NCBI RefSeq assembly: GCF_009847015.1
Contig: NZ_WVEM01000002.1
Coordinates: forward strand, 1-64,000
Direction of reading: 5' to 3'
DNA from: Sunxiuqinia indica
GTDB lineage: Bacteria; Bacteroidota; Bacteroidia; Bacteroidales; Prolixibacteraceae
Length of the DNA stretch: 64,000 bases
Shown: positions 35,727 to 44,305 of the stretch, one piece after another
Numbering within the stretch: position 1 is the first letter of the stretch
Layout of the letters: every line of letters starts with the position of its first letter
Made by a program: the position numbers and the translations under genes
Notes under the pieces: model-generated
What the model was told of the DNA's origin: nothing
The model's database searches: none
What the model saw: the letters and a program-made list of their open reading frames with translations, nothing else

Positions 35727-36221
35727 CTAATCTTCTTCGTGTGGGTCTTCACCATTTACTAAAATAACATCGATAAACTGATGCGATTCGTTTCCAGCAA
35801 TGTCGGTACAATAGATTCCGAAATGATAATTTCCCTGAGCGGTTCGAACGCCACCAATTGTTTCAGGAATCACAATCTCATGATGATGGATATGAGTGTT
35901 CTTCAATCCCTCGTCAAACGACCACGAATTTTGATAACTGAAGGCAACGGAGTCTTCTTCAATACTGATTGACTTGACGTGAGAATGCTCATCAAAATCA
36001 TTGTGTATTTCAATTTTATAGGAAGACAATTCAGTATCATCAGAGAAATCGCACTCAAAATGAGCATCACTGCCAATATAAAGTGTATCGTTTTCCATGG
36101 GTTCATCAATGGTAATTATTGGCTGGGTATTGTCAACCTCATCTTTGTTGCATGACGATAAAATAGCAATAGTAAATATGCTGATTATTAGCGTTGTATG
36201 TGTGTTGTGATATGTTTTCAT
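35727..36221 (-). CDS. DUF4625 lipoprotein, histidine-rich
   Basis: A 164-residue lipoprotein: the signal ends in a lipobox (AILSSC, lipidated Cys at about residue 24) and the mature part reads as an immunoglobulin-like beta-sandwich (PIITIDEPMENDTLYIGSDA ... GNYHFGIYCTDIAGNES) characteristic of DUF4625 in Bacteroidota. It contains a histidine cluster (HIHHHEI, near residue 110) and other His residues (EHSH), which suggests metal binding at the cell surface. It is the last gene of an operon with a TonB receptor and small His/Cys proteins. Function of the family is not established as far as I know. Confidence 0.8.
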   Translation of the reverse strand: MKTYHNTHTTLIISIFTIAILSSCNKDEVDNTQPIITIDEPMENDTLYIGSDAHFECDFSDDTELSSYKIEIHNDFDEHSHVKSISIEEDSVAFSYQNSWSFDEGLKNTHIHHHEIVIPETIGGVRTAQGNYHFGIYCTDIAGNESHQFIDVILVNGEDPHEED

Positions 36222-36254
36222 GCTGTATTGTTTTTACAAGTTATTATATGATTT

Positions 36255-36593
36255 CTATTTGATATTATAGCATATAAACAGAGGTGGACCACGTTGGGTA
36301 TAGCCAAGTTCAAGTTCCACTTCCGGATCCTTTTTCTCTTTTAAAAGGTATAAAAAGCCAATAAAGGTGATAATGAGTTTTAAGTGTTTGACCTCAAAAG
36401 GGCTGAGATTGATTATTGGAGAATGGCGATATGGACAGTTAATGTTTGAAGTTCCAGTCTTTAAAAATGGCGTGTTTGATGATTCTTCTGTTTTATGTTG
36501 GTGAAAAAACAGAAAGTGAAGATTTCGCGAAATTCCATTGAATAAGAAAACTAAGCAAATAAACAGGGCGGTATGTTGAATTAACTTTCTCAG
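36255..36593 (-). CDS. Small membrane protein without an ATG start (probable CTG start)
   Basis: An open frame of 112 codons lies between the TonB receptor and DUF4625 genes. It has no ATG, GTG or TTG near its front; the CTG at 36593 overlaps the TonB stop codon (CTGA), the arrangement of translationally coupled genes. The product reads LRKLIQHTALFICLVFLF at the start (a membrane segment), then HQH, a CPYRH motif, a second hydrophobic stretch (LKLIITFIGFLYLL, about residues 71-84) and a C-terminal QRGPPLF. The ending resembles the LRAPP tail of the small protein at 39090-39443 on the other side of the receptor. Filling the gap exactly, 33 bp from DUF4625, supports a real gene; the start codon is uncertain. 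Confidence 0.65.
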   Translation of the reverse strand: MRKLIQHTALFICLVFLFNGISRNLHFLFFHQHKTEESSNTPFLKTGTSNINCPYRHSPIINLSPFEVKHLKLIITFIGFLYLLKEKKDPEVELELGYTQRGPPLFICYNIK

Positions 36594-38974
36594 AACGTTA
36601 GAGGGACTTTAATTAAAAGTTGAGTGTTTCGACCCGGCTCGGGAATCTCCAGTTTGCGGTAAAAACTAAGGTGGTTAAAGTACTTTGCATTGAAAATATT
36701 GTTGGACTGAAAAACCAGTTCAATCGGCGTTTCACCCCATTTTATCATTGTGTTTAGTCCTACTCCAACGACCTGGTAACCTGACGTACTTAGTTCGTTT
36801 TGAGCAACTCGATTTTGGTCGAGAGCTGATTTGTGGTTGATAAAAACGCTGGTGTTCTGAAATCTTTTGTTTTTTGAATTAAGCTGGTATTGAAGTTCGA
36901 TAAAAACATTTGTCGGAGGCGTGAATGGTAACGGATAACGCTGTTTTGTATTTTCCGACCGCTGTTCGTTTCTGATGTATTCACTATTGAACTGAATGTT
37001 CCATCGCTGCCAAAAGCTTTTTATAAGTCGAATCTCAATTCCTGATAAAACTGCCTTTGTTTGGGAGTAGCGGTAGATCTGTCCGGCATGTGGTAGCTTT
37101 GACCATTCTCCCGTAGGGTTTAAGTATAGGTAGTTCGAAAAGTAGTAAATATATGGATTAACTTCCAGCTGAAAACTCTCGGTTTTCCATTCTATGCCAG
37201 CATCGGCATAATATCCTCTTTCTGCTGATAGTTGATAGTTGCCTTGCTCATGTCTGAACGATCCATGATGGATTCCGTTAGCCGATAGTTCAATCGGGGA
37301 GGGGGTTCGAAATGCTTTCCCCAGGTTCAGTCGTGTCGAAATCATTTTGGACGGTTTCAGCACAATGCCAACTAGCCAACTGAAGTTTTGAAATTGTTTG
37401 CTTATTTTAGTACTTCTTGTAGCATATTGGTGTGCCTCTTCTTCTTCGGAACCAGAACTGATGAGGTAATCTTCTAGAAACCGATCATAGAATTCTTCAG
37501 TTCTAACATGACTCAAATCGTAACGTAACCCTAAATGAATGTTCAGTTTCGGATTTACTTGATATTCATCCTTTATGAAAAGACCGGATGAGTGGCTTTT
37601 GTATTCAGGTAAGAAAAAGTTATAACCATCAATGGTATTTAATTTCCACTGATTTTGTATTCCTGCCGAGAGAGAATTTCCATTTAAATTGTAAATGTTC
37701 ATTTTAAAGTTAGCCTGATAGGTTTTAAGTCTGAAATTTAGTTCCAGATCCGGATTCACGGTTGGAGCAGTTTGTCCGGAATAATGAGTGTGGAACTGAC
37801 TCCATTCGCTTCGGTTGTTATCCTGAAAGGCCAAGTCTGCCTGAAGTGAAAAATGCATGAAGTGAAGATTGGTATTGCTAATCACTTTGTAATGGGTGGT
37901 TTTCTGAAACGGGAAGTCGATGTTTCTCTTGTTATGGTCGTCTTGTACTCTCGCTAAATTGGGGATTCCATGCGAACCGGGGAAAAATCCGGTTTTTTGG
38001 AAAACCCGGCTAAATGCGATTGAGCTTTTAACTTGGTTTGTGATGATTCCCAGCTGTCCGGAAACGTCATATTCTTTACCAGCCGTATTTTTTAGGTATT
38101 GATTGAAAATCGGAATTTTCCGCGATAAATAAATAACTGTATCTGTTGGTACGTGATAGTCAGAAAAGTCTAACGCAGTACCTCGCGCTTTGAGGTAAAT
38201 ATGGTTGCTTCGAGTCTCAATATTGGCGGATAAGCCTATGAGCTTATTTACTGATTTCGCCAGTAAATTAATTTCTCCTGATGTTTGATCTGGAGCAGGA
38301 GTGAGGTTGTTATTAATATTGATATAGCCACCAATGGCATCGCTACCATATTCAATGGATGATGGACCTTTTACAACTTCGGCAGTCTCAACGGCAAATG
38401 GATCAATCTCAAGACCATGATCAGCTCCCCATTGTTGTCCTTCTTGTTTGATGCCATTTTCACTTACCACCACTCGGTTTAAGCTCAATCCACGAATAAC
38501 AGGTTTCGAAATATTGGAGCCGATATCCATTGAGTTAACTCCTGGTAGTTGATTTAACGACCCAATAAAAGAGCCTGATTGTGTTTTGGTCAGGAACTGT
38601 TTGCTCAAAGTTTCTTGTTTTAAAGCTCCGGCTTTTGTTACTCCTTTCCCCTGTATTAAAATTTGCTGAATAAGCTTATTCTCGGGTTTCAGCTGAATAA
38701 CAATATTAGTAGGCGAAGGAAGCTTAATAATTGTATCAAGCTGATTATAACCGATAAACGAAACCTGCAGCTCGACTTCTTTATCAACAATATGTTTCAA
38801 CGAGAAACTACCATGATTGTCGGTGGTTGTAAAACGATTTTGATAATGGATATGACATCCTGGTAAAGCCAGTTGATTTTCATCAATCACCCGGCCTTTC
38901 AGGTTATATTCTTGCGAAAATACAAGAACAGGCATGCTTAAAATAAGCACAGCCATCGCAATAGATTTTCTCAT
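36590..38974 (-). CDS. TonB-dependent outer-membrane receptor, probably for metal
   Basis: A 794-residue outer-membrane transporter. After the signal peptide (cleavage near VFSQEY) come a carboxypeptidase-D-like regulatory domain (about residues 24-95), a plug domain (GSLNQLPGVNSMDIG ... KPVIRGL, residues about 130-235) and a 22-strand-type barrel ending in aromatic Phe (PLTF). No SusD partner is present, so it is not a glycan importer of that type. Neighbouring His/Cys-rich small proteins and the DUF4625 lipoprotein point to uptake of a metal such as zinc, copper or iron (inference). Regulated possibly by the Crp/Fnr protein upstream. Confidence 0.92.
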   Translation of the reverse strand: MRKSIAMAVLILSMPVLVFSQEYNLKGRVIDENQLALPGCHIHYQNRFTTTDNHGSFSLKHIVDKEVELQVSFIGYNQLDTIIKLPSPTNIVIQLKPENKLIQQILIQGKGVTKAGALKQETLSKQFLTKTQSGSFIGSLNQLPGVNSMDIGSNISKPVIRGLSLNRVVVSENGIKQEGQQWGADHGLEIDPFAVETAEVVKGPSSIEYGSDAIGGYININNNLTPAPDQTSGEINLLAKSVNKLIGLSANIETRSNHIYLKARGTALDFSDYHVPTDTVIYLSRKIPIFNQYLKNTAGKEYDVSGQLGIITNQVKSSIAFSRVFQKTGFFPGSHGIPNLARVQDDHNKRNIDFPFQKTTHYKVISNTNLHFMHFSLQADLAFQDNNRSEWSQFHTHYSGQTAPTVNPDLELNFRLKTYQANFKMNIYNLNGNSLSAGIQNQWKLNTIDGYNFFLPEYKSHSSGLFIKDEYQVNPKLNIHLGLRYDLSHVRTEEFYDRFLEDYLISSGSEEEEAHQYATRSTKISKQFQNFSWLVGIVLKPSKMISTRLNLGKAFRTPSPIELSANGIHHGSFRHEQGNYQLSAERGYYADAGIEWKTESFQLEVNPYIYYFSNYLYLNPTGEWSKLPHAGQIYRYSQTKAVLSGIEIRLIKSFWQRWNIQFNSEYIRNEQRSENTKQRYPLPFTPPTNVFIELQYQLNSKNKRFQNTSVFINHKSALDQNRVAQNELSTSGYQVVGVGLNTMIKWGETPIELVFQSNNIFNAKYFNHLSFYRKLEIPEPGRNTQLLIKVPLTF

Positions 38975-39010
38975 GCAATGAAAAAAGTTGAATTAAGGAT
39001 AGCAAAATAG

Positions 39011-39033
39011 GGTGTGCCTATAATTGTCACACC
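39011..39033. promoter_or_regulatory. Hairpin in the leader of the TonB receptor gene
   Basis: GGTGTG and CACACC form a 6-bp inverted repeat around CCTATAATTGT, 37 bp before the receptor ATG on the leftward strand. It could be an operator or an attenuating hairpin. Confidence 0.3.
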
Positions 39034-39089
39034 TCCACTAACCAAAATTTAATGAGTTGTATAATTATTGATAAAAGGAGTCTGCCTAT

Positions 39090-39443
39090 TTACGACGTAG
39101 CCGGAGGTGCCCGAAGAGAGACTCCCTTGGATATAGCAATTTCGGGTTGGAGAATAGCTGGTGTATTGATTAATCCAAAATGGAGTGGTCGGGTAAAATT
39201 GAAGTGATCTATTTTAGCTGGGCTAAAGGTTGTGAACACATAGTGGCAAATTAAACACCTCTCCGCCGACGAATCGAATGTTGCATGATCATTTTCGTTG
39301 TGGGATTCTTCTGAATGCAGGCAGATGTGATCTTCTTCTGCTTCTCGCGCATGATGAAGCACGATATGAACTGATTGCATTAAAATTGGGAATGCAAAAA
39401 CCAGGGCAAGTATACCCGCAATATGTTTACGCAAAAAGATCAT
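39090..39443 (-). CDS. Small His/Cys-rich membrane protein (DUF2946-like)
   Basis: A 117-residue protein, start placed at 39443 (MIFLRKHIAGILALVFAFPI); the frame to 39512 adds an unlikely N-terminus. One membrane segment is followed by a His-rich periplasmic region (SVHIVLHH, HICLHSEESHNENDH), a CLICHYVF motif and a C-terminal GVSLRAPP. This order (hydrophobic start, His cluster, CxxC, RAPP ending) resembles small metal-associated proteins such as DUF2946, though I cannot confirm the family. First gene of the TonB operon, 115 bp before the receptor. A metal-binding or handing-over role is inferred. Confidence 0.65.
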   Translation of the reverse strand: MIFLRKHIAGILALVFAFPILMQSVHIVLHHAREAEEDHICLHSEESHNENDHATFDSSAERCLICHYVFTTFSPAKIDHFNFTRPLHFGLINTPAILQPEIAISKGVSLRAPPATS

Positions 39444-39505
39444 CGCTGCAAAGCTATCAGATAAAACAGGAATATTTAACCGGTTTATTTTATTGTAGAT
39501 GAATA

Positions 39506-39532
39506 TAAACATCGTTTTAAAAAAGATGTTTA
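39506..39532. promoter_or_regulatory. Inverted repeat between the Crp/Fnr gene and the TonB operon
   Basis: TAAACATC and GATGTTTA are exact reverse complements around an 11-nt AT spacer. It could be an operator for the operon starting at 39443 or the end of the regulator transcript; there is no T-run after it. Confidence 0.35.
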
Positions 39533-39551
39533 CACAATTTGGGTATTTTCT

Positions 39552-40244
39552 TTATCCTTTTCTTTTGATTTCTTCCAACTTGGCCGCGTCAATAATTTCG
39601 ATGCTGTTTTTGCTGGTTTTTATTATTCCACTATCCTGAAATTCTTTCATGGCTCGAGTTGCACTCTCACGGGTTGTTCCAATCAACGAAGCGAACTCTG
39701 TCATGGTTAGGTTTAACGAAAATGGATTTTGGTTATACACTTTCTGTCGAAAATACAATAACGCATTGGCCAATCTTCCGGGTAGTTGCTGCTGCACATT
39801 GTGGATTAGACGTTCAAAGTAATTCATTTCATCATCGAAAATATAGGAGATTATCTCAGTTGCAAACATCCCATTATTCTCGAGTAATTTTTTAAACGGC
39901 TTGATTTCAATAAAGCAGACCTCGGATTGAGTTATGGCATAGGCTGAAAAATAATTTGAGTTATATGAAAGATTGAGATTGTGTAAACCGACATAAGCTC
40001 CTTTTTTGTAGACTCCTAAAATGTATTCTTTGTTCCCCGCTCCCTTTTTACTCAGTTTTACAAATCCATCTCTAATGTACGTGATGTACTTGGCAGGGCC
40101 ATTTTCCTTAAATAGAAGTTCCCCCTTCGAAAAGCTAACTTGCAAGCATCCTTTCTCCAGTAAGTCTAGTTCATGCTGATCAAGCAATGAGACTGAGGTT
40201 GATTTTATTCGGCAATTCCGGCACTTTATATTTAATGATTCCAT
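39552..40244 (-). CDS. Crp/Fnr-family transcriptional regulator
   Basis: A 230-residue regulator with a cupin-like sensor domain (GELLFKENGPAKYITYIRDGFVKL), a long dimer helix and a winged helix (MTEFASLIGTTRESATRAMKEF, about residues 175-196). Its N-terminus has a CRNC pair that could bind a metal or cluster, but the four-Cys pattern of FNR is incomplete. The start at 40244 is chosen because the TAnnTTTG box at 40268-40275 would overlap the upstream ATG at 40268. It lies upstream of the metal-type TonB operon in the same direction and may control it. Confidence 0.85.
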   Translation of the reverse strand: MESLNIKCRNCRIKSTSVSLLDQHELDLLEKGCLQVSFSKGELLFKENGPAKYITYIRDGFVKLSKKGAGNKEYILGVYKKGAYVGLHNLNLSYNSNYFSAYAITQSEVCFIEIKPFKKLLENNGMFATEIISYIFDDEMNYFERLIHNVQQQLPGRLANALLYFRQKVYNQNPFSLNLTMTEFASLIGTTRESATRAMKEFQDSGIIKTSKNSIEIIDAAKLEEIKRKG

Positions 40245-40267
40245 TTTCTGATTGTTGACTACAGGCA

Positions 40268-40303
40268 CAAAGATATCACACCTGAATGAGACTTATATCA
40301 CAC
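40268..40303 (-). promoter_or_regulatory. Promoter of the Crp/Fnr gene with a repeated ATATCACAC motif
   Basis: On the minus strand 40268-40275 reads TATCTTTG, a perfect -7 box about 24 bp before the ATG at 40244. The word ATATCACAC occurs at 40273-40281 and again at 40295-40303, 22 bp apart (two helical turns), the first overlapping the -7 box. This placement suits a repressor or autoregulator. Confidence 0.5.
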
Positions 40304-40334
40304 TTAAATAGAACAAAAGTTTAAATTAAGATTT

Positions 40335-40342
40335 TATTTTTG
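40335..40342 (+). promoter_or_regulatory. -7 element of the small membrane protein gene
   Basis: TATTTTTG matches TAnnTTTG and lies 13 bp before the ATG at 40356. Confidence 0.4.
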
Positions 40343-40355
40343 AGAAAAAAAGGTT

Positions 40356-40568
40356 ATGATTAAAAAAGCTGCGGTCTTAAGTTGTTTTTATTTGGGGATT
40401 TGGGGTTTTGTCGGTTTTATCATCACCCTATTATTGGGTTTTTTCTCTTGCTGCTTAGATTTGGCTCCCATTGTTTTTTATGGAGCATTAATTCTATACG
40501 CTATAGGTGCAATTGCATTCACGCTGTATCTGGTATGGCCTACAAAGAACCGACTCTTTGATTGTTAG
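40356..40568 (+). CDS. Small two-span membrane protein
   Basis: A 70-residue protein consisting almost wholly of two hydrophobic helices (about residues 5-30 and 36-62) joined by CCLDLAP. I do not recognise a family. It is divergent from the Crp/Fnr gene, has its own TAnnTTTG box, and is flanked by gene-free DNA (40569-40803, no feature seen). Confidence 0.5.
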   Translation: MIKKAAVLSCFYLGIWGFVGFIITLLLGFFSCCLDLAPIVFYGALILYAIGAIAFTLYLVWPTKNRLFDC

Positions 40569-40803
40569 GAGATATGAATGCAAATCGCAATCCGTTAAGT
40601 GCTAAAATATGCTTGCGTGGTCTTGCGTGAAGCTTTTATCGAAGACTAAATAGTTTAGCTATCGCTCCACAAAATTTAAGATTTGTTGCCGAATAAGACA
40701 GGACATTTAGGGTTGGAGCAGTTGTTTAAATCTATCGGGAAAACAACGTTTTGCAACACCGTGGTGATATTGTTTATTGGTGTGCAACCTAAAAGAACTT
40801 GTT

Positions 40804-41466
40804 TTAGTGCGAATCTACCTTGGGCCCAAACGCCAGATCTCCGGCATCACCTAATCCCGGAACGATGTATGATTTTACGGTCATTTCATCATCAATGGCT
40901 CCCACCCAAAGTGTAACATTATCTGCCTGTATACTTTTCTGAACGTATTCAACCCCTTTTTTACTGGCAATAATTGCTACCAAGTGCACGTGACTAGGTT
41001 CTCCTTTTTGAAGCAAAGCTTTATAACCAATTTCCATGGAAGAGCCGGAAGCCAGCATAGGATCAGATAAAATGGCAACTTTTTCATTCAGGTCAGGAGA
41101 GGCCAAATATTCAAATTCGATGTGAAACTCACCTTTGTCGTCGTATTTTCGATAGGCAGAAATAAAGGCATTCTCGGCTCTGTCAAAAATTTCAAGCAAT
41201 CCCTGTTGTAATGGCAATCCGGCACGAAGAATGGTTGCCAATACCGGCTGTTGGTCTAGTTTTGGAACTTTAGCAACGCCTAGAGGGGTCTTCACCTCAC
41301 ACACTTTAAAATCCAATGTCTTGCTTATTTCATAAGCAAATAGTTCTCCAAAACGCTGTAGGTTTTTCCTAAATCGAAGTGGATCTTTTTGGATTTCGTG
41401 ATCACGAATTTCTGCAAGATATTGATTAAAGATAGAATTAGATTCGCTAAGGTTGATAACTTCCAT
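40804..41466 (-). CDS. upp: Uracil phosphoribosyltransferase
   Basis: Salvages uracil to UMP with PRPP. The 220-residue protein has VLATILRAGLPLQQGLL, the PRPP-binding loop SDPMLASGSSM (about residues 133-143) and the uracil-binding YIVPGLGDAGDLAFG at the C-terminus, all typical of Upp. Its length is normal. Transcribed alone on the minus strand. Confidence 0.95.
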   Translation of the reverse strand: MEVINLSESNSIFNQYLAEIRDHEIQKDPLRFRKNLQRFGELFAYEISKTLDFKVCEVKTPLGVAKVPKLDQQPVLATILRAGLPLQQGLLEIFDRAENAFISAYRKYDDKGEFHIEFEYLASPDLNEKVAILSDPMLASGSSMEIGYKALLQKGEPSHVHLVAIIASKKGVEYVQKSIQADNVTLWVGAIDDEMTVKSYIVPGLGDAGDLAFGPKVDSH

Positions 41467-41632
41467 GGTGCATATTTTTGCCGAAAATAGTGATTTTTTT
41501 TATAAAAAAACCTACAACTGGATGGATGTAGTCACATATTGAAATTATAATGGACAAAGATTGTCGTTAGTGGACTTTTACTAACTTGCGTCCTTTCAGC
41601 AAAAGATTTTTTTCAGACAAACGATCACGAAT

Positions 41633-42394
41633 ATGATAAAGCAACTGTATAAGCAATTCGTTTCGGAAAGGACTAGAAATAATGTTAGAATTAGACTTCG
41701 GAAGGCTGTTAGTCCTTTTTATTCTGGAGACAAGTACTTTTGTAATTGCTGCGATCGATCATTTCGAAAATTTCTGTCCAAAGGAAATGTCAAGCGTTCG
41801 AATGCTCAATGTCCGAACTGTGGGTCGTTGGAACGAACGCGTATTTTGAATTTTTATCTCGAAAATGAAACGTCTCTTTTTAAAAATGATTTGAAGGTTC
41901 TTCATGTTGCTCCTGAAGATTGCCTTTTTAAGATTCTTAAAAAGCTCGATATAGAGTATGTGGATGGAGATATTAACGAGGCGAATGCTACCCACTTAAT
42001 TGATCTTACTGAAATTCCTTATTCTGATAATTATTTTGATTTGATAATTTGCTCTCATGTGCTTGGCCATATTCCTGACGAGGCAAGGGCAATTCGCGAG
42101 ATGAAACGGGTGTTAAAAGAAGATGGGACTGCACTCGTGATGACGTTAATCGATCTGAATTCAGAAATTACTTTCGAAGATAAATCGGTTAATTCTGATC
42201 AACAGCGACTACTGAAATACGGAGAGTCTGATCTTTGCAGATTGCATGGATTGGATTTTGACCAACGCTTGAAAAGCGAAGGATTCAAGGTAGAAAAAAT
42301 TAATTATACAGAAAAGCTGCCAAAAGAGTATGCTGAAAGATATCAGCTTGGAGATGGGAGCCGAGAGTTGATATTTAGATGCACGAAGATATAA
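41633..42394 (+). CDS. SAM-dependent methyltransferase with N-terminal zinc ribbon
   Basis: A 253-residue protein. Residues 36-67 hold two pairs of cysteines (CNCC and CPNCGS) that form a probable zinc ribbon. The rest is a class I methyltransferase of the Methyltransf_11 type: motif I is weak (KVLHVAPED), followed by YVDGDIN, a DLTEIPYSDNYFDLIIC stretch and HIPDEARAIREMKRVLKEDG. Similar proteins sit in surface-polysaccharide clusters, so a sugar or lipid substrate is possible. It is divergent from upp and converges with the deacetylase operon. Confidence 0.8.
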   Translation: MIKQLYKQFVSERTRNNVRIRLRKAVSPFYSGDKYFCNCCDRSFRKFLSKGNVKRSNAQCPNCGSLERTRILNFYLENETSLFKNDLKVLHVAPEDCLFKILKKLDIEYVDGDINEANATHLIDLTEIPYSDNYFDLIICSHVLGHIPDEARAIREMKRVLKEDGTALVMTLIDLNSEITFEDKSVNSDQQRLLKYGESDLCRLHGLDFDQRLKSEGFKVEKINYTEKLPKEYAERYQLGDGSRELIFRCTKI

Positions 42395-42458
42395 GTGAAT
42401 GGAGTACAGGGTGTTATTCCTGTGTCGTTTTTGGCAATCTGGTTATATTCTCTTTTTA

Positions 42459-43397
42459 TCAGTTTCTTTCAGTGTAATGTTTACCCAAGAGTTTTTTTAT
42501 TTTAAAAGCAAGATATTCTTCTCTTAAAATATCTTTTGCGCTAAGCACGCCATTTCGTTCCATTGGTAATCGTTGAAAATGATTTGGTATTTTTTCACTT
42601 TTAATTCCTGCTGTGCCGAAAGTGATGTCGCATATTCTTTTTCGATGGATGGTATCGAAGACTGAATCAGAAACTCCAAAATCAGTAAAAGGAAAGGCGA
42701 ATGCTTTTATTGTTGGGTTGAAATTAGCAACTAGCCATTCCATGCTATCACTTATTTCTTCGAGTTGATGATCGTCATCCAGGAGCCAAAATTCAGGATG
42801 ATCCCAACTGTGAGCTCCAATTGTAAAGCCATCTTCAGCCATTTGTTTTAGTTGCTCCATGCTCATATAAGGCTTCTCTTCATCTAAATATTCTTCCCAC
42901 TTAAGTCCGATATCTTCGGCCGTTTGATCCAGTGAAAGTAGATCCGCATAAGTTTTCTTAAGTTCAGTTTTAACTCCTTTCTTTGCAAAGAAGCGATTCA
43001 GAACGGCGGCTTTGTAGCGATGAAAAAGGTCATGATTGTCAACAAAAGCCGGATTGACAAAAAAAGTGGCTGGTATTCCCTTTTCTTTTAAGATTGGAGC
43101 AATTATTTCGTAGCATTCGCGTAATCCATCATCAAACGTTAAATGAAAAGTATTGCGGAGATTTAGTCCCGTGTGCAATTCTTCTAAAGAAATTGGGTCG
43201 AAATGATCCAGTAAAAAATCTAAATCTTGCCGAAATCGTTTTGTCGATGGAAAGTTATAGTTGTAATGAAATGGGTGATCTTTATCACTCACTAAATGGT
43301 AGTATGGCAAAAGAATAGGTACCTCTTCTCCTTGGCTCAACTGGTCGACAGAAAAAGAGGACGCTACAATATTTAGTATTTTAGATATAAATGTCAT
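42459..43397 (-). CDS. NodB-type polysaccharide deacetylase
   Basis: A 312-residue protein with the NodB fold: TFDDG at about residue 98, with the catalytic and metal-binding Asp residues, and the metal-binding HSWDHPEF (around residue 197), followed by FAFPFTDFG. It is predicted to remove N-acetyl groups from a surface or cell-wall sugar. No clear signal peptide is present, so it may act in the cytoplasm or at the membrane. It is the last gene of a leftward operon, 2 bp after the FemAB-like gene. Confidence 0.88.
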   Translation of the reverse strand: MTFISKILNIVASSFSVDQLSQGEEVPILLPYYHLVSDKDHPFHYNYNFPSTKRFRQDLDFLLDHFDPISLEELHTGLNLRNTFHLTFDDGLRECYEIIAPILKEKGIPATFFVNPAFVDNHDLFHRYKAAVLNRFFAKKGVKTELKKTYADLLSLDQTAEDIGLKWEEYLDEEKPYMSMEQLKQMAEDGFTIGAHSWDHPEFWLLDDDHQLEEISDSMEWLVANFNPTIKAFAFPFTDFGVSDSVFDTIHRKRICDITFGTAGIKSEKIPNHFQRLPMERNGVLSAKDILREEYLAFKIKKLLGKHYTERN

Positions 43398-43399
43398 GA

Positions 43400-44305
43400 T
43401 TATTTTTTCATGAGCCTAAGTGGCCATGGCAGCTTATTTTTATGAATGTGTTGATAAATTTCAATTTCGGATCCAAACCGTTTAAAAAAGTGAGCAATTC
43501 CTGGATTTTGAGACCCTTCAAAATCGAATAACAAATTTTGTTCGCAATTGTCTCGATAAAACTGATGTATGATTGCATACATAGCCCGATATTTTTTCCC
43601 AATTTCAGACGAAACAGAGTTCATGTAATATACTCTTTTTGTGTCAAACAGAAAAAAAGCGGCTCCGCACAATTCATTATTAGAAGTGTAAGCTCCATAA
43701 ATCACCCCTTTATTGAGCCATAGTGCTTTCAAAATTATTTTGGTTAATATTGCCTGAGCGTTTTTATCTTCAACCCCTGGATAGCTTTTTTTTAGGTTCA
43801 AGAGTTCGGAAGCCGCAATTGGCTTTACGACAAAAATTGCCTGGCTTGCTTTTTTTACATTTCTGCGGGTTTCGGGATGATAACGGTTTTCGATTTCCTG
43901 TATCGGAGAATTTAAGGGGAGAATGAAATTTTTTCGTTCTTCAATGGCAAAGTCTGAAATATTGGTTGTGCTTTCAGGGCTTAGTGACAGGTGTACATAC
44001 TTAAAATGGAGCGAAACCCATTTGTGCATTCCATTTATAATGTTCTGCGGCGGAGGCGGATATATGCTAATTTGCTGAGAATAAATAGGCTGGGATAAAT
44101 AGGTAATGCCGAATTTTTGAAATACGGGTAAAGGCATAATATATTCATATTCGCCCCAAATGAGGGCGTACCAATTTGGGCAAACGATATCGAGAAACCA
44201 GCAACGCGCGTAAATGCTCGAATTGCTGGATTGCTCAACGCACATTTCCCATTTTTTTCGGTTGATATTTTTATTGTTGAGATAGCTAACTTTTAACTTG
44301 TTCAT
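43400..44305 (-). CDS. FemAB-like/GNAT-type acyltransferase
   Basis: A 301-residue protein with features of the double-GNAT (FemAB/BioF2-like acetyltransferase) group: an N-terminal half with WYALIWGEYEYIMPLPV and the motif NRYHPETRRNVKKA, then a second GNAT half with GVIYGAYTSNNELCGAAFFLF and LLFDFEGSQNPGIAHFFKRFG. Such proteins transfer acyl or aminoacyl groups to peptidoglycan or surface glycans. It overlaps the upstream deacetylase gene by 20 bp and is 2 bp from the downstream one, so the three act together by inference. Confidence 0.78.
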   Translation of the reverse strand: MNKLKVSYLNNKNINRKKWEMCVEQSSNSSIYARCWFLDIVCPNWYALIWGEYEYIMPLPVFQKFGITYLSQPIYSQQISIYPPPPQNIINGMHKWVSLHFKYVHLSLSPESTTNISDFAIEERKNFILPLNSPIQEIENRYHPETRRNVKKASQAIFVVKPIAASELLNLKKSYPGVEDKNAQAILTKIILKALWLNKGVIYGAYTSNNELCGAAFFLFDTKRVYYMNSVSSEIGKKYRAMYAIIHQFYRDNCEQNLLFDFEGSQNPGIAHFFKRFGSEIEIYQHIHKNKLPWPLRLMKK

